Part shown: piece by piece, positions 12,436-22,500 of the stretch
Position numbering within the stretch: position 1 is the first letter of the stretch
Layout of the letters: every line of letters starts with the position of its first letter
Source: Clavaria fumosa
Lineage: Eukaryota; Basidiomycota; Agaricomycetes; Agaricales; Clavariaceae
Reading direction: 5' to 3'
NCBI GenBank assembly: GCA_951802425.1
Contig: OX637796.1
Coordinates: 3,162,001 to 3,226,000, forward strand
Length of the DNA stretch: 64,000 nt
Program-made: the position numbers and the translations under genes
Notes under the pieces: model-generated
Told to the model about the DNA's origin: nothing
Seen by the model: only the letters and a program-made list of their open reading frames with translations
Databases searched by the model: none

Positions 12436-12858
12436 GGTGGAATGAATGGTGGATGTAGAGGCCGTTTTAGAAGACAAGGGAGGATTTAGTAAGCAAGGAT
12501 TCCATTAAGGGTTCAAGATTCAAAGCACGTGACACATGGACCTCGGACTCGAAGTCAAATGTACTGTAGGGATAGACGCAACCTGGTATACTTGGTAGGA
12601 TCACCCTCGTCGTCATCGATCCAAGACCCACAAAATCCGCGTAAAACGTAACATGGCTAGAAGCATACTAAAGTGAGCGATAAGGGATATCGGGTTGTAA
12701 AGGAGTGTTCGCGGCAGACTCGCACAGAGACGATAGGAAACGTTACAGTAGCGCGTACTAGATGGGCAGAATCGGGGCTGCGCATAAGATGTCAACGAAA
12801 GGGAGCTGATGAGCAACATGGCTGAATTGAATGGCAATTTTTGTGACCGCGAATCTGA
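12436..12858. other. Intergenic, upstream of MTR10 and downstream of septin
   Basis: 423 bp between two minus-strand genes. It should contain the MTR10 promoter and the septin 3' UTR. No coding or RNA feature is supported. Confidence 0.45.
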
Positions 12859-14572
12859 TCAAGCTCTGAGGAATCTCTTCCGTCCCGTCTAACGAGAACA
12901 AAGCGTCATCAGTGCACGGCCTTCTAACAACACGGCGCGTAATTTGGCGTACATTTCCTTTCTCCGGAGTCAATGGTCGCCCACTTTCAATTTTCCTCTT
13001 CTTATCCTCGAGTTCCCCGCGCTGTTTATCCAGCGCATCCTTCATCTCCTTGTGTCGGGCATAGAGCTCCTCTTCCGACTGCTTGAGTTTCGACTCCTTC
13101 TCTTGCACCTTCTGCTGGAAGACCATCTTCATCTCAGCCTCCATCTTAGAAAGTTTGGCCTCATGAAGGACACGCTCCTCCTGCATCCTGGCAGCAGGGC
13201 TAATAAAAGCGTGAGATGAGACAATGAACTGAGAAGGCAACGACGTGAAGCCCTACTTGATCTCCTTGAAAACGCTGGAATCTTGCGCAACTCCCATTCC
13301 AAGCAGTTTTTCGGTTCGCCAATTCTCGTAGAGCACATTGTTGGTGTACTCCCTGAGTTCTTCCATATAGGTTCGCACAAGCATTTGCCGGAGTTTGACG
13401 AAGTCGCAATGATCTTCGTTGTCGACTTCAACTACGCCCCATGGATAGGCGCGCCCGCGCACTTGGCGACCATCGGGGGTGGTAACAACCTTGTCAGAAC
13501 CTACGACGGCGAAAGGGATCTTGCTGGCAATCTCCTCTGCCTCGGCGATTGTCTCTTCATCTTCATTATCATACGTCGGCGCTTGGAAGATGTGAATGTT
13601 GTGATGGGCGATATCGGCAAGAATCTAGAAGGAATTCAGGCACTGCGAATGGAACCGAGAAAAGCTTCCGTACCCGACTCTTGAACTCGACTGTCTCTTC
13701 GTCCGTCAAGGTGTCGGACTTGGCGATTACAGGAATCAAGTTAACCTTGGTGTGGAGTCGACGCATGACCTCAATGTCCAGCTGCTTTAACCTAGGGGTG
13801 GTTAAGTTAGAATGATGGCGACTTGGAGAAAGTGGAGGTAACATACGAGTGACCTGTCGGTTGGATAAAGTATAAACAAGCGTGGATACGATTGTCGACC
13901 ACTTTCTGCCTGTTGACGCGATTCTCCTGTTCTAGATATGAGTCGAATCGAGCCTCAATATTCTCGACGATAGGCTTCCAGCTGGGAATGAGAGAAGTTG
14001 TTAGACTGGACACGACGACGACGGAATGTGGAACCGCACCTATCGTCGTTGTTGACAAAATCACCAAACCCAGGAGTATCGACCACGGTGAGATGTAGCC
14101 GTACACCATTCTCCTCGATGTCTGTATGAACGTATCAGGGCGAGGGCAGATAGCCGGTTTGAGAATAGACATACCCGCGCCAATGCTCTCAATGGCCACC
14201 GTTTTCGCCCTTTCAGAGGATGGCGGTGTGGGTACGTGTGGGGGGTAGAGCGTCGTATTGAAGAGAGTGTTGATCAAAGTTGACTTTCCCAAGCCGGATT
14301 CCCCTGTTCGGTAGCGAGGGTATGTTGTGAGGTCGAAAAATGCTATAAAGAGACGACGTACCAACAACCATGGCAGTAAATTGAAAACCCTTCCTCACAC
14401 TCTTCCTGTGGACTTGATTGGGGAGGTTGGCGAATCCGACATAACCCGTGAGTTTTTTACGGATTACGTTGGAAAGACCTGCGTTTGGAGAGAAGAGACC
14501 GGTGCCATTTGCAGACCCGTTTCCGAGGGTAGAGAGGTCATTGGAGCGAGTGGACATGTACGAATCCGTCAT
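12859..14572 (-). CDS. CDC3: Septin, Cdc3-type
   Basis: GTP-binding cytoskeletal protein of the septin hetero-oligomer at septa and the bud or hyphal neck. The 439-aa product has a Ser-rich head, the polybasic region [20 protein letters not shown], the G1 loop GESGLGKST (about residues 71-79), G3 DTPGFG, G4 AKSD, and the septin unique element with [11 protein letters not shown] long coiled coil follows ([20 protein letters not shown] onward) and a basic tail GRKRFLRA. Exons: 14362-14572, 14175-14303, 14040-14121, 13847-13981, 13674-13791, 13257-13624, 12953-13199, 12859-12888. The 30-nt last exon is inferred from the typical KKGFLR-like ending. Assignment to the Cdc3 group rests on the [11 protein letters not shown] segment and is less certain than the septin call. 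Confidence 0.92.
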
Positions 14573-14904
14573 CTGCCAAAAAAAAAATGAGCCGACAAAG
14601 GAGAAGACGGTGGTGAGAGGATGTCTCAAACTTTTTTTACGGAGGACGGTCGAGAGAGAGGGAAGTGAAAGGGTGGGAATTTTGCTTATGCCTCGCTGTT
14701 TGGATTCGTTCGTGCGTGGAAAGGCAATCCCCGCGCGGGAAAGAAGTGACGTGACGAAACGTTACAACGTCACATTCCATTCTAGGGGGATCTAAGAGGG
14801 GAGAGACTGGGACTGGGACTGGGACTATAGGTACAATTATTGCTCATCTCAACGGTACTATACGTACAGTTTATCATTCAACAGCAGTGAACAGCGCTCA
14901 CAGT
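14573..14904. other. Intergenic, septin upstream / SOL3 downstream
   Basis: 332 bp containing the septin promoter and the 6-phosphogluconolactonase 3' region. It holds a short G-rich hexamer repeat (14805-14826) and an A-run next to the septin start. No gene is supported. Confidence 0.45.
14805..14826. repeat. GACTGG hexanucleotide microsatellite
   Basis: Three and two-thirds perfect copies of the unit GACTGG lie in the intergenic region upstream of the septin gene. Confidence 0.8.
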
Positions 14905-15750
14905 TCAAAATTTCGACCTGGGGTACTGAACCTTCTTAGATGCTGCATCATCCACAAACCAGTACAAGTGCCCATGAAATCCAAGCTTCACTCGGGATGC
15001 CGGCAACTGTTCATCAACATCATCTAAGACCCTCGGCAACAGATCAGCTTTACCTTCCCCAGTAGCAACAAATGCCACTCTAGAGGCATGGTTGATCACG
15101 GGGAGAGTCAGCGTGATCCTGCAGGGCGGCGGTTTTGGAGAATCATCGATGTATGCGACCCAAAGGTCGCTTTTTGTCAGCAGCGGATGTCCAGGGAAGA
15201 GCGACGCGGTGTGACCGTCTGGTCCAATGCCGAGCAGGATGAGATCAAAGACGGGGAAGCGTGCTGAATTCTTGTTCGCAAATTCGCGTATGAGTTCCGC
15301 CTCGTACGCCTGAGACAGTTCTGGGAGGTCCTCAAGCAAGGTCGGGTCGAGGGTGTGGATGTGGGACTTGGGTATCGGAACTTCGGAATAGAGAAGGGTG
15401 TGGCATAGATGATGATTGGAATCCGGGTGATCCAGAGGGACAACGCGTTCATCAGCGTAGAATACTTCCCTGCAGAAAGCATTTTATGAAGCAACTCGTT
15501 TCCACTGAGAATACGCGAATTCGAACCAATATTCCCACTTGACGGCTGGGTTTTCAATCAGTCCTTTCAGCATTTTGGGCAACGACCCCCCTGATAGCGC
15601 AATCGTAAACCTCTCCTTCTTGACGAGCGCTTCATTCTGTGCTTTGATAATGAAAACGGCAAGGGCCTCGACAATCTCTTCAGTATTCGAGAAAGAGTAC
15701 AACACAGCGTCGTTTAAGCTGCGGGTGGGCGACGTTGGAGATGCCGCCAT
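14905..15750 (-). CDS. SOL3: 6-phosphogluconolactonase
   Basis: Second enzyme of the oxidative pentose phosphate pathway; hydrolyses 6-phosphogluconolactone. The 262-aa product has FTIALSGGSLPKML near residue 50, FYADERVVPLDHPDSN after the splice, and the active-site region LGIGPDGHTASLFPGHPLL, typical of the SOL/NagB fold. Exons: 15527-15750 and 14905-15469. The 57-nt intron was placed so that the conserved KWEYWEVFYADER is continuous; reading on without splicing reaches a stop quickly. Length is normal for a single-domain enzyme. There is no targeting peptide, so it is likely cytosolic. Confidence 0.93.
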
Positions 15751-15926
15751 GACAGAGTTGTGGTTGTCAGCAAACCAACGCCACGGCGACTACTCGAAAC
15801 AGATATCCAATGTCATAACCTCCACTGAGACCGGAAATCCGTACATGCGACGTATCATGGATCCACCACCCTATCAAATAAGAATTCTACCATGCGCAAT
15901 GTGATAAGTTCTGAGATATACAGAGA

Positions 15927-16902
15927 CTACAGTCGCGGTAGAGTATCGCTTGGTGTTGAATGACGCGCCCCTTCCAAAGGCGGTGGCCCATCCTCTGGTG
16001 TAGGCAGCCATTCTTTCGGGAAGTCCTTCAACGAGGGTCGCGAGAGACCTCGTCCGCGAGCATGTCCACCTCTTTTCGCTTTCCGGACCTTGGCGTCCAG
16101 GTGCCGCATATCGAGTGGGACATCTTGGAAGCTGTCCTTCGTTGTCTGCTCTCGCGTCGCAGATAATTCAAAATCCTCACGACAGGAAAATCCAACGAAC
16201 GTACGTCATTAGCCTCCCTAATGAGTCGATCAAAGGTATCGCTTGCCCACTTCAAATTCATGGCTGGCTCGGGGAAGTTTTCGGCTGAAATTTTCACGTA
16301 ACCATGCTCGCCATCTGACTCGCCAATCCCCACGCCAGCATCACGGGGAGGCTCCACAGACCACCGGGTGCCTGCAAGAAGCTTGAATTTGTGAACTGCA
16401 CGTTCGTCTCGTAGCGGTAAACGCGCGACAGGGACGACAATCACGCGTTTGGCCGCAGCGGGATGCTTCTCGCTGTATTCAATGGAGCGCACAATAAGCG
16501 GGTGATTTGGGTCTGGGGGTTCGAACGCTTTGCGATATGCTATGCGTTCGCGAAAGAGCCTGTCAGCATGAAGAGAGGCAGCCACGTCCTCGGAGAAGAC
16601 CGACCAACTAGTTTGGGCATTTCATGCTCGATGAGACGGAGATAGTACAAAGTCTGGCGTTGAGCCTCCAGGTGGTAGTGCCCAAGTGTGCTGGTGTCAT
16701 CCTCTTCAATGTTCTGGTCTAGCAACTCCATAAATTCCTCTTCCGTAGGATGGATGGCCTGCTTTTGAAGAGACTTGTGTATCTTGCGTGGCAAGTAGCA
16801 TGCGGCAGAAGCATGAAGGTGTCGGGAAGGATGGGCCAACAAGCATGGCCTCCAGTGAATCGGTGCCAGGCGTTGTGAAATCGATAACGCACCACTGAGC
16901 AT
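15927..16902 (-). CDS. RSM24: Mitochondrial small-subunit ribosomal protein mS35 (Rsm24-type)
   Basis: 283-aa mitoribosome-specific protein. It has an N-terminal Arg/His-rich presequence (LLAHPSRHLHASAACYLPRK), EMPKLVAYRKAFEPPDP, then the conserved core RVIVVPVARLPLRDERAVHK, HKFKLLAGTRW and GYVKISAENFPEPAMNLKW. The C-terminal part is DVPLDMRHLDAKVRKAKRGG and a basic Gly-rich tail. Exons: 16605-16902, 16205-16539, 15927-16145. The first intron acceptor (65-nt intron) was chosen because it yields KLVAYRKAF; a 41-nt alternative gives a less family-like junction. The gene is head-to-head with the CZIB-like gene, start codons 118 bp apart. Confidence 0.86.
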
Positions 16903-17020
16903 GTTTACTTGAGAGCCTGAGCTCGAGAACAGAAGCCGTGAGGAGCGTGAGGGGTCACGTGAACGGAGAATCGGAACTGTAATTGTAAGGCCTCCCGAAG
17001 AACGCGTCGTTGTGTACGCC

Positions 17021-17711
17021 ATGGTATTCCTCCAACTCGAAATCAAAGCCGACCTCGAAAATGTCACCGATCTGGTTCCCGCCTCGGACGACTTTGAGTT
17101 CTTCTTCCGGGTCAAGTGCAACTCCTGCAACGAGGTGCACCCCAAGCCGGTCTCCTTGAACCGGATCGTATGTTCGTTCCGACTTGTGGTTGCGTTTTTG
17201 TGGTTCCATTGACGCTAAACCCCCGCTGCCCTACCTCTCAGGAGAAACGCTCAGTCACCGGGGGTAAGAACAGCACCGCGCATTTCGTTTGGCGGTGCGA
17301 CTTCTGCAAGCGAGAAAGCTCCGCCAAATTCGACGTAGATCCGCCCCGCCCGTACAACGCGGAGAACGGGCAATGGGCACCCCTGCTCCGTATGGACTGC
17401 AGAGGCCTTGAGTTCCTCGAATTCAACCCTAAGGTACACTTGCCCAATTCACCAAGCTGAAAGGGTGCAGTTCCTCATCACGGACAAACACATCTTTGCA
17501 GGGCATATGGAAGTGCGTTGGTGCTGAATCCAAGACCCCTTTTTTGGAAGTCGATCTGTTCGAAGGAGAATGGGTAGATTACGACGAGAAAGTAAATGCT
17601 TCACTCCTTCCTTTTAATGTCTCCCTTCGTTCACCACAAGGGGACTCATTTGCCCAGGCCCAACTGCCAGTGGGCGTCTCGAATTTCGGAAGTCAGTGGA
17701 ACAGAGCGTAA
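17021..17711 (+). CDS. CZIB: CXXC zinc-binding protein, CZIB/C1orf123 (DUF866) family
   Basis: 160-aa small zinc protein, conserved in eukaryotes but poorly characterised. Two CXXC pairs are visible, CNSC (residues 33-36) and CDFC (68-71), plus GGKNSTAHFVWRCDFCKRES, GLEFLEFNPKG and WVDYDEK, all hallmark segments. Exons: 17021-17167, 17242-17433, 17502-17591, 17658-17711. The last intron (17592-17657) is 66 nt, in frame and stop-free, so an unspliced product would carry 22 extra residues. Splicing is preferred because it follows GT-AG and keeps the family spacing. The start is the ATG that begins MVFLQLEIKADLENV. Confidence 0.9.
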
Positions 17712-17960
17712 TCCTCTGGGGTCTAGAAGTCAAGAAGTCAACGTGCCACATAAGTGACAGATGGTTGGTTACCCCTTACTTGTTGTATATCACTACTGGT
17801 TTTCTCGCCATGGCACACCTGTGGTAATGAATGTGAAATCCGTAGGTATACGGAAAGCAAATCAGATGAGAAGTACAGAAATTCATAATACAAGGGCCTC
17901 CTGCAGGAGGAAATTAGGTAAGGATATTCGATCATTGAACCTCGGAAGGCATTCGGTACG

Positions 17961-19159
17961 TCAGCCTTGCACAGTGCTTTGTCTGAAACCATTGAACACC
18001 CAGCCTTGCGGCAGCACAAGGTAAGGATGTTCTCGCAGATCAGCCGCAGAAGGACGGTCATCCGGATTTCTTTTTTAAAAAAAGAACCGTGTCGGTCACG
18101 GCCTAGGGAAGAGACCTTGCAAGCAACCGGAAAACTCACATCGCAAAACATGCGTTCCTGAACTGGAGCGCGAGCTCGGACAACGTCGCTCCGGCGGGTG
18201 TGGGTGGAGTTTCGGATGCAGAAAGCTAGCATTGATGACATTTAGAAGCCGGGTGGAGAGGGCTCATGCAGGAAGCAAATCACCTTTGACATAACCGTCA
18301 TCGATGTTTCATCCTTCCACGGTCTCTGACCTGTCCACATCTCAAGCACGATACACCCGACGCTCCAGATATCGATCTTGAGACCATAGCCTTTATTCTC
18401 AGTGTCCAGAATCTCGGGTGGCATGTAGAAGATAGTGTCTTGCATGGCTGAGTACGCTTCACCACCGAGATCGTCCAATCTCTTGGAGATGCCAACATCA
18501 GAGATCTTACAAACGCCAGACATTTCGAGGAGGATGCTGTTTGCCTTCAAACGCTGATGCACCCCGAGATAGCTTTATCAAACACGCGAACTTGTTCCCA
18601 AAACGAAACTGTTGACCCACGCGATGTAAGATACCCTTGGAATGCAGGTATTCCAAGCCCGACAAAATCTGGCCGGTGAATGAAATAGCGACTTCTTCGT
18701 CAAATTTTCCGTACTTCTGGACACAGCTGCAGATGGAACCACCAGGAACGTATTCCAAGAAGCTAACGTGCAAAATTAATGAAGGAAAAGGAAAATCAAT
18801 GGTGTCCCACGCACATGCTCAGATGATGTATCGTCTCCTCAAATCCGAGATACTGCACGATGTTAGGATGGTCCAGATCTTTCAACGTCTCGCTTTCGGC
18901 CTTTAGCGCTTGCACGGCCGTGACCTGTTGAGAATCGCCCCTGCCACTCGCCCTAGGCGGGATATCCACTTGTTTGACAGCAATCATTTCCCCTGCCGTT
19001 GCATTCAGAGCTAGATAAACGCGTGCGTACGCGCCTTGGCCAATGAATTCGCCTCGGATCCATTTGAATATGGCTGTAGGAAGGGCTTCATGAGAGCGAA
19101 CAGTGGCATAACGATGGAAAGCACGAACGTTTCGACGCAGCGGAGGGCGACTCGGTCAT
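17961..19159 (-). CDS. Frame-intact duplicate of the Bck1-type kinase domain, predicted pseudokinase
   Basis: 298-aa protein made only of a kinase domain, lying just downstream of the MAPKKK gene it resembles. Exons: 19129-19159, 18815-19073, 18621-18762, 18284-18553, 18140-18225, 17961-18069. The last five exons have exactly the lengths of the parent (259, 142, 270, 86, 109 nt), and all introns keep GT-AG ends. The lysine of AVKQ (residue 44) and the DxG aspartate (163) remain. HRDLKADN reads HRRLKANS (145, 149, 150 changed), DFG is DVG, APE is PPE, and the third Gly of the glycine loop is Ala (GQGAYA). The C-terminal kinase helices are preserved ([20 protein letters not shown]). The start MTESPSAASK aligns with the parent's ESPSAAPK just before its kinase domain. 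Catalysis is unlikely; a regulatory role, or a young decaying copy, are the alternatives. Confidence 0.8.
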
Positions 19160-19533
19160 AGCTGGGTGTTGGAGCCGACTTCAAAATACAAGCTACAGCA
19201 TTTTGTGTAAGAATAGTGCACCACTCCACGATGATGAAGGGAATGTGATCAAAGGCCAGTGGGCACGTGAACGCGTTTAGAAGGGCGGTCTCGATGAAAG
19301 TCTAGTCGTGGCACACAATCCGCGGTCATTATTGGGAGCAATTTGTACAGACTACAAGGGTTACTGGTGAGCACACACCGCCGTGTGACTTATCAAAGTC
19401 ACTAAAAAGCATTGCAGTCCGGTTAGAGGGATGATGCGAGATATGAAGAACAAAAACAGAACGGCTTCGTAAATGTAGAGGGGAAAAGAGGAAGCAGAAG
19501 GGAACCGTTATAACAAAGGGACTCGCAGTCATA
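19160..19533. other. Intergenic between MAPKKK and its duplicate
   Basis: 374 bp separate the stop of the parent MAPKKK and the start of the duplicate, both minus strand. Any promoter of the duplicate must lie here or in the parent's 3' end. No other gene was seen. Confidence 0.5.
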
Positions 19534-22500
19534 TCAGTAAGGTACAGGCTCTTGTTTGAAACCGTTGAACACCCAGTCTTCCGGAAGCACAAGATAAGGA
19601 TGTTTGCGAAGGTCGGCCGCAGAAGGGCGGTCCTCCGGATTTCTTTTGTTTTATTCGTCAGAATTTAAGGTTGGAGAAATAAACGATGTCGAACTCACAT
19701 CGCAAAGCATCTATTTCTGAAGTCGAGCGCGAAGTCAGACAGCACGATCCCGGCGGGCATTGGTGGAAGTTTCGACTCGTACAGCTGACATTGGTCATGA
19801 GTAAAAGGACTCGCAGAGAAAGGATAAGCAACTCACCCTCAACATCACCGTCACCGGCGCTTCGTCCTTCCACGGTCTCTGGCCAGTCCACATCTCAAGC
19901 ACGACACACCCCACACTCCAAATGTCGATCTTAAAATTGTAGCCTTTCTTTTGTGTGCTCAGGACCTCGGGCGCCATGTAGAATATCGTGCCCTGCATCG
20001 CCGTGTGTGCTTCACCACGGAGATCGTCCGTCCTCTTAGAGATGCCGAAATCGGAGATTTTACATACGCCAGACGTCTCGACGAGAATATTATCCGCTTT
20101 AAGATCCTGGTATACCGGGAAAGCAAACATGTATCAAACGTTGTGAACTCATCCTTGTGTAAGAAAATCCACTCACGCGATGTAAGATGTCCTTGGAATG
20201 TAAGTATTCTAAACCAGATAAGATCTGGCCCGTGAACGAAATTGAGACTGCCTCATCAAACTTGCCGTGCTTCTGGAGACAGCTACTGATGGAACCACCA
20301 GGAACATATTCCAAGAAGCTGACATGCAAAAGTAATGAGGAAGAGTCATCAAAATCGATCAACTGGTGTCCCACTCACATGCTCAGATTATACATCGTCT
20401 CTTCAAATCCAAGATATTGCACGATATTAGGGTGGTCCAGATCTTTCAGCGTCTCGCTCTCCGACTTGAGCGCTTGCACAACCGTCACTTGTCGAGAATC
20501 GTTCTTGTCGCTCGCTGTGCGGGGGATCTCCACTTGCTTGACAGCAATCATCTCCCCAGTCGTGGCGTTCAACGCCAGGTACACACGCCCGTACGTGCCT
20601 TTGCCGATCAACTCGCCTCGAACCCATTTAAAAATGGCTGCGAGAGTGGAAAGCATCAGAAAAGAGATCACAGGAAAACAGAAGAACAAGAAAACCTACG
20701 TTTCGGAGCAGCAGAAGGCGACTCAGGCACAGCGGAGTACGCCGACGCCGAAGAGAATGCGCCCGACTTCTCCCTCGTAACCTCCTCCAACCGACTTCCC
20801 CACAGCTTCGTGCTCCGTTTCCGCATCATGTTCGACATCCCGCCCGCTCCGCCTACCCCTCCTGCGCCTGCTCCCATCGCACCTCCCGCTCCGCCTGCCG
20901 CAGAGGACGACGACGAGTCCATCACCGCCCTTGACGTCCGGTCAATCCGCTTCTTATGCTCTTGTGCCACGATACGGATCGACTTCTTCGTGCGTATGCG
21001 CGACTTGTCGTGCGCCATTGCAGCGCTTAACGGGTCTGCCGGCGTCCTGTTGTCCGCGTTCCGTCCCACGGGGGGCACAGAGACAGGCTCCGCAGCGGTC
21101 GGCGAAGTCCCACCGGACGACGCATCGATGACGGGCTGATCCAGATCGAAATTGGGGAAGAAATCCTCCAGGCGCTCGTACACGTCCTCCGGAGGCGGCC
21201 GGGGCGCCCAGGTGTAGTCCCGCATGTCCGTGAACGTGCTTCCTCTCGCTCTAGTCTTGGACTTGTTACCTCCTGCACTACCACCACTAGAAGAGGGAGT
21301 GACACCACCACTACCACCACTACCATTGACAGCGGTGGCAGTAGCAGTAGGATTAGCAGCAGAAGGCGGCGGAGGCGGCGGCCGCGTCGGCAGCAGCGTC
21401 ACAATCGTTGACGACGACGAACCACCTGAGAACGTCACATGTTTCGCCTCTGGCGTGTCTTGAATGTACACGGTCAGCGGGGGGCCGCGCAGGGCAGACT
21501 TCGGGCGCGCAGGCGGTGGGAGCAGCTTCTCGACAACCCGAGGTTGGATGTTCCACAGTGTGCCGTCGCTCTCGTCGCCATCCGAATCGGACTCGTCGTT
21601 CATTGGGAACGGCGACGATGCCGCTGATGAGGTTCTGGAAGAAGATGTAGGGAGAGGCGGGAGAGGCGTTTCAATTATCGGTTTGCGGGCAGGCACTTCA
21701 AACGGCTTGTGGGCGGACGGCGAGACAGACGAGGCGGCGCCAGACGCCTTCCCAAGTTCGGACTTGTCGTTTAGCTTGCGCAGCGGCATAACCGTTCCCT
21801 GACTTGGCATCACAGTGCCCTGCATCCCCATGAGCGTGCCCTGGTCGATATCGGTAAACATCTTCGTGATCTCCGTCGCCCACTCCTGGCTCATATCGGT
21901 CGAACGTCCTTCAGCGATGTCTGGCATCCCCCCAACATTGCCGCTACTGCTACTACCACCAGCACAGGACGGGCGTCGCGAACCGTTCAGCACGGAAGAC
22001 TTATCCGGGGCAGCAGTAGCGCCTCCAGAGGCGTCCCATGGATAAGGGCCGGTGCTCTGAGAAGGGCTGCACCGACTATCAACAGGCGAGCGCTCTTGGA
22101 ACGGCAGATTCAGCCCATTGCTATAGCTGGGACGATGACCGCTCTTCAGAGGAGGAACTACAGTATTGGCATTGGCATTGGATGATGCGGGGATGCCGCC
22201 AGCAGCACGAGACCGGTCCGCTGCGTCCATGGCGGCCACCGCAGCCACGCCGGAGTCGTGCGATGCGGACGGCGTGTGGTGCCGTTGTTGTTGCAGGGAT
22301 CTGCTCGAAGCAGGTTGCGAATAAGACACCAAGATCTCCCCGTGCGCTGCATTCCCATTCGCACGTCCGTCGGCGGCCGAGACGGCACTCGATTGCGAGT
22401 CCGGCGCTCGTCCCGCTGACGTATGACAGTCGTTTGCGGTTTGTATTACGGTCGGAAGCGGGCGCGACACGGGGGGTGTCGCGGGAGACCTGGCAGACAC

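Noticed and set aside
16028..16585. Unspliced reading of mS35 to a stop at 16028
   Set aside because: It ends in a basic tail unlike mS35. Splicing at 16146-16204 instead gives the conserved VPLDMRHLDAKVRK region.
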